A stretch of DNA of 64,000 nt, from assembly GCA_015062005.1 (NCBI GenBank), contig SUVL01000001.1, positions 62,001 to 126,000 of the forward strand, read 5' to 3'. Made by a program: the position numbers and the translations under genes. The notes beneath the pieces were generated by a model that saw nothing but the letters and a program-made list of their open reading frames with translations, was not told the origin of the DNA and did not search any database. This DNA comes from Akkermansiaceae bacterium. GTDB lineage: Bacteria; Verrucomicrobiota; Verrucomicrobiia; Verrucomicrobiales; Akkermansiaceae. Shown here piece by piece: positions 56,344-64,000 of this stretch; position 1 is the stretch's first letter, and the number at the start of each line of letters is the position of its first letter.

Positions 56344-57174
56344 ATGACCATCTTGCAATCTCTCATCTTAGGCCTGGTTGAAGGGCTCACTGAGTACCTT
56401 CCTGTCAGTTCCACCGGGCACCTCATCATCACCCAGTATCTGCTTGGGCTGGAGGAATCCGCCGCACTGAATGCCTACTCCGTGTGCATCCAGAGCGGAG
56501 CAATCCTGGCTGTACTGAATCTGTATTTTGCCCGTGTGGGAGAAATGTGGCGAGGGCTCTGTGGCAAGAATCCGGCAGGGCTGAAACTGGGTATCAACCT
56601 TCTGCTGGGCTTCCTCCCGGCCATGGTTATCGGCTACTTCCTGGCCAAACCCATCAAGAACTACCTTTTCAACGCCGAGACCGTGCTGATAACCTGGGCG
56701 CTGGGCGGCATCGTCATCCTGCTTTTCGTGCGCTACAGCATGAAGTCCGGCAAGGGGAAATGCCACAGCGGAATTGAGCTGGAAGAAATGAACTGGAAAC
56801 AAGCCCTCACTGTCGGTTTCATGCAGTGTATCGCCATGTGCCCCGGTACAAGCCGGAGCCTCATGACGATGCTGGGCGGGCTCATGAGCGGCCTGAGCAT
56901 GGCAGCCGCCGTGGAGTTCAGTTTCCTGCTGGGGCTCATCACTTTGAGTGCAGCCACGGTTTATGACTTCATGAAATACGGCAACAACATGGTTGCAGAA
57001 ATCGGCTGGCCGGCCATGCTGGCCGGCACGTTCATGTCCTGGTTGAGCGCCATCATTGCGGTCAAATGGATGGTCAACTACCTCCGGAAACACGGGCTTT
57101 CCCTTTTCGGCTGGTACCGCATTGCGGCTGCACTAGTCATGCTGGTTCTGATTCTGCAGGGGCTTCAATTCTGA
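56344..57174 (+). CDS. uppP: Undecaprenyl-diphosphatase
   Basis: A 276-residue membrane phosphatase (BacA/UppP) that recycles the undecaprenyl carrier for peptidoglycan and glycan synthesis. It shows LVEGLTEYLPVSSTGHLIIT (Glu13, Glu17, Ser/His in SSTGH) and the second motif MCPGTSRSLMTML. Length and helix pattern match the family. ATG 56344 is about 5 nt past a possible start (TTGACC 56304-56309, 17 bp, weak -10). Confidence 0.95.
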   Translation: MTILQSLILGLVEGLTEYLPVSSTGHLIITQYLLGLEESAALNAYSVCIQSGAILAVLNLYFARVGEMWRGLCGKNPAGLKLGINLLLGFLPAMVIGYFLAKPIKNYLFNAETVLITWALGGIVILLFVRYSMKSGKGKCHSGIELEEMNWKQALTVGFMQCIAMCPGTSRSLMTMLGGLMSGLSMAAAVEFSFLLGLITLSAATVYDFMKYGNNMVAEIGWPAMLAGTFMSWLSAIIAVKWMVNYLRKHGLSLFGWYRIAAALVMLVLILQGLQF

Positions 57175-57243
57175 CATACAAACGGACATACTTTCGGCTT
57201 CCCTTCTGTCGGCAATGATGTAATATAGCACAAAGAGCCCGGC

Positions 57244-58494
57244 ATGAAATACATCAAATCCACACTCAACTGGTTACTGGACAACGTCCTCGCATGGTTC
57301 ACACCATCGTGGCGCCGCAACGGGCGCGAAGCAATTGCTGCGCTCAGACGCTATGCCAACTACAACCGGCACTGCCTGAATGCAGAACTCCTTGAGAAAT
57401 GTGCCACGCGCAAGACAGAACTCCAGGCAGCGCTGCAGAACTGGGACAAAGAGGAATGCGTGCGAATCGTCAAGCTACTGGCGGTAGAATGTGATGGGAT
57501 GCCGGGGTTCAAGCGCTCCGCCGCGGTGGAGATGGTGGAATCCTTCTTCGTCATCATGGTCATCTTTCTGGGGCTGCGCACCTACTACGTGCAACCATTC
57601 CGAATTCCCACCGGTTCGATGCAACCCAGTCTGAACGGCATCATCCTGCATCCGGTGGATGAAGTTCCGGGGCTGCTCCGGCAGGGGTGGGATATGCTCA
57701 CCCTGGGGAGTTCGTATATCGACGCAACAGCCGATACACGAAAAGCGCTGGACATCAGAAAAATTGAAGATCACCCCAAATATCTCTTATTCACAGAAAC
57801 CACGCTGACATTCGAAGATGGCAGCAAGGTGAACATCCCATCTGCCAAGGGCGCAGTATTGGAATACCTCATCAAGGACTGGCAAAAGAAAGGAAAACTC
57901 AGCAAAAATCCGGATGGAACGCCCAAATCCATCGTGTATTCCCCCGGTGAAACCATCGTACGCGCGAGGGTGGACGCCGGTGACATGATTCTGGTCAACC
58001 GTGTAGCATACCACTTCCGCCAACCCAGGCGGGGTGAAACTTTTGTGTTCGACACGCGCGGCATCAACACCGATATGCAGCAGCCCTCCCAGCACCGGAT
58101 GACAGACCAGCAGAATGGTACCCACTACATCAAGCGCCTCTGCGGTCTGCCTGGTGATAAGCTGAAGATAGAACCACCGCATCTTATAGTGAATGGAAAG
58201 GAGGCCCAGGAAGCAACCATCAAGAGGGTTGCAGCCTGCCAGCCGCCCTACAACAAAGAAGGCTACCAACAGATTATGTTCCGCGCCTGCCCGCAAGCCC
58301 ACATGCACGGAAGCAGCGAGATGGTGCTCAATAAGACAAGTGACCCGACCATGCGCGAATACGCAGCGTTTGGAGACAACACAACCAACTCTCTTGACTC
58401 CCGTTACTGGGGACCCGTCCGCCAGTTCAACATCATAGGCCCGGCAAGCTTTGCGCTCTGGCCATTTACCAGCCACTGGGGCAACATCGATTAA
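57244..58494 (+). CDS. lepB: Signal peptidase I, with extended N-terminal region
   Basis: A 416-residue S26 protease that cleaves signal peptides. The helix ESFFVIMVIFLGLRTYYV precedes the catalytic serine in RIPTGSMQPSLNG (Ser125). The general-base lysine is in THYIKRLCGLPGDK (Lys297), and box E reads AFGDNTTNSLDSRYWGPV. It has about 90 residues before the membrane helix and a large insertion between Ser and Lys boxes, making it longer than E. coli LepB (324). The exported proteins in this window would be its substrates. Confidence 0.94.
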   Translation: MKYIKSTLNWLLDNVLAWFTPSWRRNGREAIAALRRYANYNRHCLNAELLEKCATRKTELQAALQNWDKEECVRIVKLLAVECDGMPGFKRSAAVEMVESFFVIMVIFLGLRTYYVQPFRIPTGSMQPSLNGIILHPVDEVPGLLRQGWDMLTLGSSYIDATADTRKALDIRKIEDHPKYLLFTETTLTFEDGSKVNIPSAKGAVLEYLIKDWQKKGKLSKNPDGTPKSIVYSPGETIVRARVDAGDMILVNRVAYHFRQPRRGETFVFDTRGINTDMQQPSQHRMTDQQNGTHYIKRLCGLPGDKLKIEPPHLIVNGKEAQEATIKRVAACQPPYNKEGYQQIMFRACPQAHMHGSSEMVLNKTSDPTMREYAAFGDNTTNSLDSRYWGPVRQFNIIGPASFALWPFTSHWGNID

Positions 58495-58503
58495 TTTTCC
58501 GAC

Positions 58504-59391
58504 ATGTCTGAAGCAGATACAATCACCAGCAACGCCAAGTCCAACCTGGCGTTCACCCTCATGGACCTCCCGGAGGAACGCCGGCAGAACATGGCGCGTC
58601 TCTACGCCTTCTGCCGCATTGTCGATGACATTGTAGATGAGCCAGGCATGACCCCGGAAGAGCGGCATGCGGCCCTGGACCGCTGGGTCGAAATCATCAC
58701 CTGCAAGTTCCCTGCCATGCCGGGTATCGAAGCCGAGGTGCAGAAACTCATGGTTGAAATGCAGCTGGACACCGCACCTCTCCTCGAGCTCATCAACGGC
58801 TGCCGGAGCGACATTTCCCCCCGCCAGCCCCAAACACGCCAGGAGCTGCTGCATTATGCCTACCAGGTGGCCGCCTGTGTCGGCATAGCCAGTGCTGCGG
58901 TCATGGGGGCCTCCCCCGCCGCCAGGGATTATGCCATGGCCCTGGGCTATGCGCTTCAGCTGGTCAATATTCTGCGGGATGTGGCGGAAGATTGCCGGAA
59001 ACACGGCCGGGTATACCTCCCGGCAGATGACATGGAGCTCTTCGGTGTCACCGTTGATGACATATACAACCAGCGCTACAACTACCGCATGCGCCAGCTT
59101 CTGGCCTATGAGGCAGCACTGGCGGAAAAGTACTTCTGCGAATCAGAAGAACTCTACCAGGCCATGAGCGTGGAAGACCGGAACGCCCTCATACCGGCTC
59201 AGGCCATGAGCCTCATCTACCACAACGTGCTGGAAAAAATGCAGGACGACGAGTACCGCGTGTTCGAACGTCGATACAGCGTCAACAACTTCCGCAAACT
59301 CTGGTTCCTGCTCCGCGCCCGCATCGGTTCGTTTGAGTTCCCCAGCATCGCCGAATGGGGATTCCTCTACGGTGAAAAAAAGGATTCGTGA
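58504..59391 (+). CDS. Squalene/phytoene synthase family protein
   Basis: A 295-residue trans-isoprenyl head-to-head condensing enzyme. The two acidic motifs are DDIVDE (in FCRIVDDIVDE) and ILRDVAED (in GYALQLVNILRDVAEDCRK), with the nearby GRVYLPADDM typical of HpnC/HpnD and CrtB proteins. The product could be presqualene/hydroxysqualene for hopanoids, or phytoene; the sequence does not decide. It is 9 nt after lepB. Confidence 0.85.
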   Translation: MSEADTITSNAKSNLAFTLMDLPEERRQNMARLYAFCRIVDDIVDEPGMTPEERHAALDRWVEIITCKFPAMPGIEAEVQKLMVEMQLDTAPLLELINGCRSDISPRQPQTRQELLHYAYQVAACVGIASAAVMGASPAARDYAMALGYALQLVNILRDVAEDCRKHGRVYLPADDMELFGVTVDDIYNQRYNYRMRQLLAYEAALAEKYFCESEELYQAMSVEDRNALIPAQAMSLIYHNVLEKMQDDEYRVFERRYSVNNFRKLWFLLRARIGSFEFPSIAEWGFLYGEKKDS

Positions 59392-59405
59392 ATCTACCTT
59401 TTTTC

Positions 59406-59434
59406 TTGCTTTTCAGTGATTGGAAATATAGAAT
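59406..59434 (+). promoter_or_regulatory. STAS gene promoter
   Basis: -35 TTGCTT (59406-59411), 17-bp spacer, -10 TAGAAT (59429-59434). The leader is about 8 nt. Confidence 0.65.
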
Positions 59435-59448
59435 GCTAAAAGCAAGTT

Positions 59449-59991
59449 ATGACCGATTCCTCCCTTACCTACCACGAGTTTGATGATTGTCTCTGGGTTC
59501 GCTGCACGAGCCGCGGCAGTTTTGTAAACAGCCCGGCCCTGAAGGCCATTTCGGAGAAGTACATGGCGCGCAATGGGCGCCTCATCGTGGTGGATCTGGA
59601 AATCTGCCCGGGGGTGGATTCCACCTTCATGGGCACCATGGCAGGGCTTGCCCGGAAAATGAGGGGACAGGGCGGCTACCTGCAAGTAGCCACGCCCACA
59701 CAGCGGACCCGGGCCTCCATGGAAAGCCTGGGGCTGGACATGCTGCTGGACATAGACCCGGCAGATGCAAGCTGGCAGGCGAACATCGAAGAACGCCGGG
59801 CACAACTGACCCAGGGCAGCAGCAAAGAAGCCACAGCCGGCAACATGAACGAGCTGGATCGCACACGCCACGTGCTGGAAGCGCACAACACGCTGCGCTC
59901 CATGAACCACAAGAACAACGAGACCTTCGGCTACGTATGCGAAACACTTGAGGAAGACCTCATGCGCCACGAAGCGGAGCTGAATGACTGA
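59449..59991 (+). CDS. STAS-domain protein (anti-sigma factor antagonist-like)
   Basis: A 180-residue protein. Residues 8-105 form a STAS fold (CTSRGSFVNSPALKAISE, GRLIVVDLEICPGVDSTFMG with the candidate phosphorylatable serine in DST, LQVATPTQRTRASMESLGLD). A helical, acidic C-terminal extension of about 70 residues follows (NMNELDRTRHVLEAHNTLRS). No anti-sigma kinase or phosphatase is adjacent. Its stop overlaps the DUF2851 start by 8 nt, suggesting coupled expression. Confidence 0.8.
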   Translation: MTDSSLTYHEFDDCLWVRCTSRGSFVNSPALKAISEKYMARNGRLIVVDLEICPGVDSTFMGTMAGLARKMRGQGGYLQVATPTQRTRASMESLGLDMLLDIDPADASWQANIEERRAQLTQGSSKEATAGNMNELDRTRHVLEAHNTLRSMNHKNNETFGYVCETLEEDLMRHEAELND

Positions 59992-61369
59992 TTGTTCAAT
60001 GAACACCCCCTCACGCCCACACCTGGTCGAGCAATACAGGGAGCTGCTGGCTGAGGTATATGCCGGTGGTGCAGCGGCAAACGTTGCCCCGGAGCTTCCG
60101 CCGGAACTGCAAGTGCAGAGCTGGTGGTTCACCGGACTCCTCAAGCGTGACGGCACCACGCAACGGCACGGTTTTGTGCGGATTCTGGATCCCGGCCGCT
60201 GGAACCGGTGTCCCGGGCCGGATTTCACCCACGCCGAAATAGAGCTCGGCGGGAAGCGCATGCGGGGCGACATCGAAATAGACCCCAGCGCCCAGGCATG
60301 GGAACAACACGGGCACGGAGCCAACCCGGCGTTTAACAAGGTCATCCTGCACGTGGTGCTCACGCCGCCCCCGGCAGGATGGTTCACCCGCAACAGCCTG
60401 CACCAGGATATTCCCATCCTCTACATCCCCCCGGAAAACTGGTACGCCCCGGAACAATATGCCAGGCAAGCCGAGGACGCCCTGCCCCGCTGCCGTCAGC
60501 CGCTTGCCGAAATGCCGGCGGAGCGCATACAGCGCCTGCTGCAGGCGGCAGCGGCCTACCGGGCTGAGCTGAAGCGCAAACACTTCCGCCAGCGGGTCCA
60601 GGCAGCAGGTGAATACCAGGCCTGGTACGAAGCCTGGGCTGCAACCCTGGGATACAGCGCCAACAAAGAAGCCATGCATATGCTCGCCCTGCGCGCGCCC
60701 ATCCAGGAGCTCGGCAGGCAGGCAGAAGCCATCCTGCTGGGCACAGCAGGCTTCCTCCTCCCCATATTACCAGACAAGGCAGAAGCAGAAGCGCGCCAGT
60801 ATCACCGCCGCATCTGGGACACCTGGTGGCTCCTGCGGGAGCAATTTGAACTGGCAGAAGAGCGGGCACTCCCGTGGTGCAAAGCCCCGGCACGCCCGCT
60901 CAACCACCCCCAGCGCAGAGTGGCAGCCCTGGCCGCCACAGTGCCGCACTGGCACCGCATTGTACCGCACCTGAATGCCGCCGGAACAGCAGAACTCACG
61001 AAGCAACTCAGCAGCATCACCCACCCCTTCTGGGACTCACACTATACACTCGGCTCTGCCGCCATGAAACAAGGAGCCGCGCTCATCGGCCAATCACGCA
61101 TCACCGATTTCCTGGTAAACCATGTGTACCCCTATGATGAAAGCGAGCATTCATGGCAAAGCTACCTGGCTCTGAAGCAGCCCGACTTACCGGGCAGCAT
61201 CAAATACACGGCTGAGTTACTCTTCGGCCTCCGCAAGGAACTCAGACCGACCCTCCGGCACGCGTATGCCCAACAGGCGCTCCTGCAGATTGATTCCGAT
61301 TTCTGCACGAAAAACATATGCCTGGACTGCGCCTTCCCCGTCCAGCTCTGCCAGTGGGCTCATTATTGA
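59984..61369 (+). CDS. DUF2851 family protein
   Basis: A 461-residue soluble protein of the family I recognise as DUF2851. Its motifs are GFVRILDPGRWNRCPGPDFT, HAEIELGGKRMRGDIEID, and FNKVILHVVLTPPP, with an otherwise helical C-terminal half (WHRIVPHLNAAGTAEL, NHVYPYDESEHSWQSYLALK, YAQQALLQIDSDFCTKNICL). The PDF...GDIEI arrangement recalls PD-(D/E)XK nucleases, but the lysine is not in place; nuclease activity would be speculation. ATG 59984 overlaps the STAS stop; ATG 59999 is possible. Confidence 0.72.
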   Translation: MTDCSMNTPSRPHLVEQYRELLAEVYAGGAAANVAPELPPELQVQSWWFTGLLKRDGTTQRHGFVRILDPGRWNRCPGPDFTHAEIELGGKRMRGDIEIDPSAQAWEQHGHGANPAFNKVILHVVLTPPPAGWFTRNSLHQDIPILYIPPENWYAPEQYARQAEDALPRCRQPLAEMPAERIQRLLQAAAAYRAELKRKHFRQRVQAAGEYQAWYEAWAATLGYSANKEAMHMLALRAPIQELGRQAEAILLGTAGFLLPILPDKAEAEARQYHRRIWDTWWLLREQFELAEERALPWCKAPARPLNHPQRRVAALAATVPHWHRIVPHLNAAGTAELTKQLSSITHPFWDSHYTLGSAAMKQGAALIGQSRITDFLVNHVYPYDESEHSWQSYLALKQPDLPGSIKYTAELLFGLRKELRPTLRHAYAQQALLQIDSDFCTKNICLDCAFPVQLCQWAHY

Positions 61370-61371
61370 CG

Positions 61372-61608
61372 CGGCAATTAAAGATTGATGTGTTATACGC
61401 ACTGGAGGGGTAACAAATTGGAATCTGTCGGGATGTACAAAGGACAAATTACAAAGGACAATTTAGGAGTTCCGCTCGCCATAGGCTCGCCATTTTAAAC
61501 GGCTGCGGCAAAGCCGCAGGGAACTTTCAAATTGTCCTTTGTCCTTTGTACATTGTACTTTCAAACATCAATTTTGCGTTTCGCTAAAGCAATAATCTTT
61601 AATTGCCG
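61372..61608. repeat. Nested palindromic non-coding element
   Basis: The 298-nt gap between DUF2851 and folD holds three nested inverted repeats. The outer pair is a perfect 15-bp CGGCAATTAAAGATT with its complement (61372-61386, 61594-61608). The middle arms are 61434-61464 and 61529-61552, built from repeats of ACAAAGGACAA and nearly complementary except for a 7-nt extra piece on the left. The central hairpin is CTGCGGC-AAA-GCCGCAG (61503-61519). No ORF lies inside. It looks like a MITE- or REP-like mobile palindrome. Confidence 0.75.
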
Positions 61609-61614
61609 GAGCAA

Positions 61615-61647
61615 TAAAAAAGGCCCTTGCAAGAGCAGGAGCCTTTG
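61615..61647 (-). terminator. folD terminator
   Basis: On the minus strand a hairpin AAAGGC-CCT/AGG-GCCTTT with one bulged T and loop GCTCTTGCA, ending in a run of six T. Confidence 0.75.
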
Positions 61648-61667
61648 CTTTAATCTTGTTCGTGCGC

Positions 61668-62546
61668 TCAGCGCGTCAGCTGGCGGCAGGCCTTCACGGT
61701 ATTAGCCATCAGCATGGCAATAGTCATGGGGCCCACGCCTCCCGGCACGGGAGTAATAAAGGAGCACTTGTCCTTCACCGCCTCAAAATCCACATCGCCG
61801 ACAATGCGGTAGCCCCGGGGACGCGTTGCATCCTCAATCCGGTTGATTCCCACATCAACCACCACAGCGCCGTCCTTCACATAATCAGCCTTGACCATTT
61901 CCGGGCGGCCAACCGCCGCAACCAGGATATCCGCCGTGCGGCAGAGCCCGGGCAGGTCCCTGGTGCGGGAATGGGCAATCGTCACCGTTGCATTGGCCTT
62001 TTTAGCCACCAGCAGATGAGCCATGGGTTTACCCACAATCATGCTGCGGCCAATAACCACGGCGTGCTTGCCGGCAGTTTCAATGCCATATGCCTTAAGG
62101 AGCTCCATGCAGCCCGCCGGCGTACACGGCACAAATCCCTCTTCATCCTCCAGCACCAGTTTGGCCACATTGGCGGGATGGAAACCATCCACATCCTTGC
62201 GGGGATCAATATTCAGGATAACTGCTTCCTCATCGATATGGGGAGGAGGCGGGCTCTGCACCAGGATGCCATGAATGCGGTCATCCGCATTCAGCTGGTG
62301 AATCAACTGCACCAGCTCCTCCTGAGTCGTTTCCGCAGGCAGCGCCCATTTCTGAGAATATAATCCCAGCTCTGCGCAGGCTTTCACCTTGGAGCCTACA
62401 TACACCTGGGAAGCCGGGTCCTCGCCCACCAGCACAACAGCCAGCCCGGGGGTGTGGCCCTGTGCCTTCAGCTCCGCAATTTCCTTCTGCAGCCCCTCCC
62501 GCACGCGGGCAGCTACCTCCTTGCCATCAATCAACGTAGGGTTCAT
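61668..62546 (-). CDS. folD: Bifunctional methylene-THF dehydrogenase/methenyl-THF cyclohydrolase
   Basis: A 292-residue FolD, which interconverts methylene-, methenyl- and formyl-tetrahydrofolate. It shows [20 protein letters not shown] with the catalytic Lys, [50 protein letters not shown] and [25 protein letters not shown] at 62546 is the family start; the longer frame overlaps the upstream gene. It is 7 nt after the acyltransferase stop. Confidence 0.96.
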   Translation of the reverse strand: MNPTLIDGKEVAARVREGLQKEIAELKAQGHTPGLAVVLVGEDPASQVYVGSKVKACAELGLYSQKWALPAETTQEELVQLIHQLNADDRIHGILVQSPPPPHIDEEAVILNIDPRKDVDGFHPANVAKLVLEDEEGFVPCTPAGCMELLKAYGIETAGKHAVVIGRSMIVGKPMAHLLVAKKANATVTIAHSRTRDLPGLCRTADILVAAVGRPEMVKADYVKDGAVVVDVGINRIEDATRPRGYRIVGDVDFEAVKDKCSFITPVPGGVGPMTIAMLMANTVKACRQLTR

Positions 62547-62553
62547 AACTGAG

Positions 62554-63237
62554 TCAGGTTTCGTTATACTCAAAATCAGGGCGGCCGTAGGCCAGTGCTG
62601 TATCCAGTTTCTCCATATAGGCCTTCTGCTGTTCTTCATCTATATCAGCAGGCACATAGATGGGTTCACCGATAACAACGTTAATTCGGGAAAAGGGTTT
62701 GGGAATCGCAAATCCATCCCAGGCCTTGTTGATGCGCCAGCAGTGTGGCAAATCAATACAAAGCGGTAAGATGGGCAACCCGGAAACGGAAGCCAGGCGA
62801 ATCACCCCGGGGTGGCTCTTGTAGCGGGGCCCCTTGGGGCCATCGGGCGTAATGCACATGCAGTACCCCTCTTTCAACTCCCGGAGCATATCACGGAAGC
62901 CAGCCACGCCGCGGCGGTTGCTGGAGCCACGCACCGTGCGCATGCCGTAATCCTCAGCCACTGTTGTAAGAAGGGCTCCATCCTTGCTGGCGCTCGTCAA
63001 CATGCTCATAGGCACCACATGATCCACACAGTAACGGTACACATAGCAGGGAACGAAGGTCCTGTTATGCCACAGCGCCACAATACACTGCTTCTTGCCC
63101 AGCACTTCTGCCGCCGAGCCGCGGGGAATGATGCGTTTACGCAAAGTGGCACAGACCGATGTTATAAAGAACCACAACAAGTGCCCCACCGGCCGGGTCC
63201 ACCATTTTGAACGAGTCTCTAGATTTCGATTACCCAC
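62554..63237 (-). CDS. DUF374-type lysophospholipid acyltransferase-like protein
   Basis: A 227-residue member of the LPLAT-like DUF374 family, probably transferring acyl chains to a lipid at the inner membrane. Features are a membrane-associated start ([17 protein letters not shown]), [54 protein letters not shown] and [19 protein letters not shown]. The strict HxxxxD motif is replaced by the DUF374 form. The start is GTG 63237. Its acceptor is unknown. Co-transcribed with folD. Confidence 0.8.
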   Translation of the reverse strand: MGNRNLETRSKWWTRPVGHLLWFFITSVCATLRKRIIPRGSAAEVLGKKQCIVALWHNRTFVPCYVYRYCVDHVVPMSMLTSASKDGALLTTVAEDYGMRTVRGSSNRRGVAGFRDMLRELKEGYCMCITPDGPKGPRYKSHPGVIRLASVSGLPILPLCIDLPHCWRINKAWDGFAIPKPFSRINVVIGEPIYVPADIDEEQQKAYMEKLDTALAYGRPDFEYNET

Positions 63238-63258
63238 GCGTACGTATTTCGTTACAAA

Positions 63259-64000
63259 TTAAAAGGGAACTGAAGAGGAGGGAGCAAACGGGTCCTCACT
63301 TTCTTCAAACGGATTCTGCAAAGTGGGGCTCCCCGGCGTGGATTGCGGAGCCCGGGGGAGCGGCTGCTGCTCTGCGGGACGCGGAGCTGGTTCAGGCTGG
63401 GGCTCATCCCCGGGAGCAGGTTGAACCGCCGAACTCCCATTCAGCATCGTCTCGGTAAGCTGGTTAATATCCAGCTTATCGAACGGTATGCGGGCGGGAC
63501 GCTCCCGGCGGGCAATTGCGGCGCGTGCCTCTACCTCTGTCATATCGTCGGAAGGCTTGTTCCCCAAGCCCTTGATGCGGGTCGCCAGCACCGACCATTC
63601 ACCACTTTCGCGGAACATGGGATCCGGACGTCCATCCGGATATTCTACGCGGGTCAGCACTGCCGGAATCCCGTATTCCAGGTTGCCGGAAAGTTCATTG
63701 GCCTCATTCAAAATGATTTTGCCACTGAGCGAAGCGATATCGCGCTCTGCGAGCGCATCTTTGGGGATTTCAACGAAGGTGGCTCCTGCCTCGCGACCAA
63801 GGCATACGTACCCCCTGTGCAGCAAAAGAGGGTTGTACGTGCGGCGTTTCCCGGGTTCAATGTGTTCCTGAATTGCCATGAGCGCCGGGAAGGAACTCAG
63901 GCATATGTCCTTCAGATGGAACTGGCCGGAGAACTCAGGTTTCCCTCCTTTGTCAGACAACAGGATTGTGGCCTTTCCGCTCAGCTTACCATGCGAAACG
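63259..64000 (-). CDS. C-terminal part of a protein of unknown function, possibly AsmA-like
   Basis: The frame is open to the window edge, so the start lies outside. About 246 residues are visible. The first part (VSHGKLSGKATILLSDKGGK, PEFSGQFHLKDICLSS) and ISG/LSG turns recall the AsmA-like beta-taco repeats of envelope proteins. Later text is a Pro/Glu/Gln-rich low-complexity tail (residues near 63300-63440) rich in PAP and PEP motifs. I do not have enough sequence to name a family. A TTG-like start inside the window at 63960 is a false start. Confidence 0.5.
   Translation of the reverse strand, partial: VSHGKLSGKATILLSDKGGKPEFSGQFHLKDICLSSFPALMAIQEHIEPGKRRTYNPLLLHRGYVCLGREAGATFVEIPKDALAERDIASLSGKIILNEANELSGNLEYGIPAVLTRVEYPDGRPDPMFRESGEWSVLATRIKGLGNKPSDDMTEVEARAAIARRERPARIPFDKLDINQLTETMLNGSSAVQPAPGDEPQPEPAPRPAEQQPLPRAPQSTPGSPTLQNPFEESEDPFAPSSSVPF

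Noticed and set aside
61434..61552. CRISPR-like array from the ACAAAGGACAA repeats
   Set aside because: The repeats are inverted, few and unevenly spaced, with no spacers of constant length and no cas genes.

Overview
This window looks like chromosome from a member of the Verrucomicrobia, most likely an Akkermansia-like gut bacterium; that is inference from gene content, not a database match. The clues are an lpxC-fabZ fusion, three prepilin-like genes resembling the 'Verru_Chthon' cassettes, a very large secreted protein ending in a PEP-CTERM-type tail, a GH29 fucosidase, a bacterial alpha-2-macroglobulin paired with pbpC, a DUF2851 protein and GC-rich codon use. LpxC, LolA-like and lipoprotein genes indicate a Gram-negative envelope.

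Layout: 1-3704 holds gyrA (cut by the window edge) and gyrB on the minus strand. 3963-10361 holds tRNA-Arg(CCG), an unusual coaE-rho fusion gene, a convergent comEC whose nuclease-like domain is degenerate, a LolA-like and a TPR-like gene, and an AT-rich patch with repeats and a double-HTH protein. 10418-20801 is metabolic: poxB, a TIM-barrel epimerase, bioG, a MATE pump, a leuC-leuD-unknown-deoR run, a TM2 protein and mdh. 20980-28686 is one 2568-residue secreted serine-protease/beta-helix protein. tRNA-Ser(GCT) and its terminator follow, then an unknown membrane protein, an acyl-ACP thioesterase, A2M-pbpC, the fucosidase and a pseudokinase-like gene. 41007-47499 is a minus-strand run: an IS remnant, tetR, a thioredoxin-like/SHD1-like lipoprotein, mazG, two small unknown genes, hemL and a NhaD-type permease. 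47660-52848 has lpxC-fabZ and the classical rpmH-rnpA-yidD-yidC block, then a lipoprotein. 52899-56194 has a lipoate ligase and three pseudopilins. 56344-61369 has uppP, lepB, a squalene/phytoene synthase, a STAS protein and DUF2851. 61372-61608 is a nested palindromic non-coding element, followed by folD, a DUF374 acyltransferase and the end of an unknown gene.

Many genes serve envelope building: lipid A and fatty acids (lpxC-fabZ, fat, DUF374), peptidoglycan (pbpC, uppP), and protein export and insertion (lepB, yidC, yidD, LolA-like).

A feature that runs across the window is the position of sigma70-like promoters. In at least ten genes the -10 box ends only 6-18 nt before the start codon. 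Those mRNAs should be leaderless or have leaders of only a few nucleotides, usually without a visible Shine-Dalgarno sequence.
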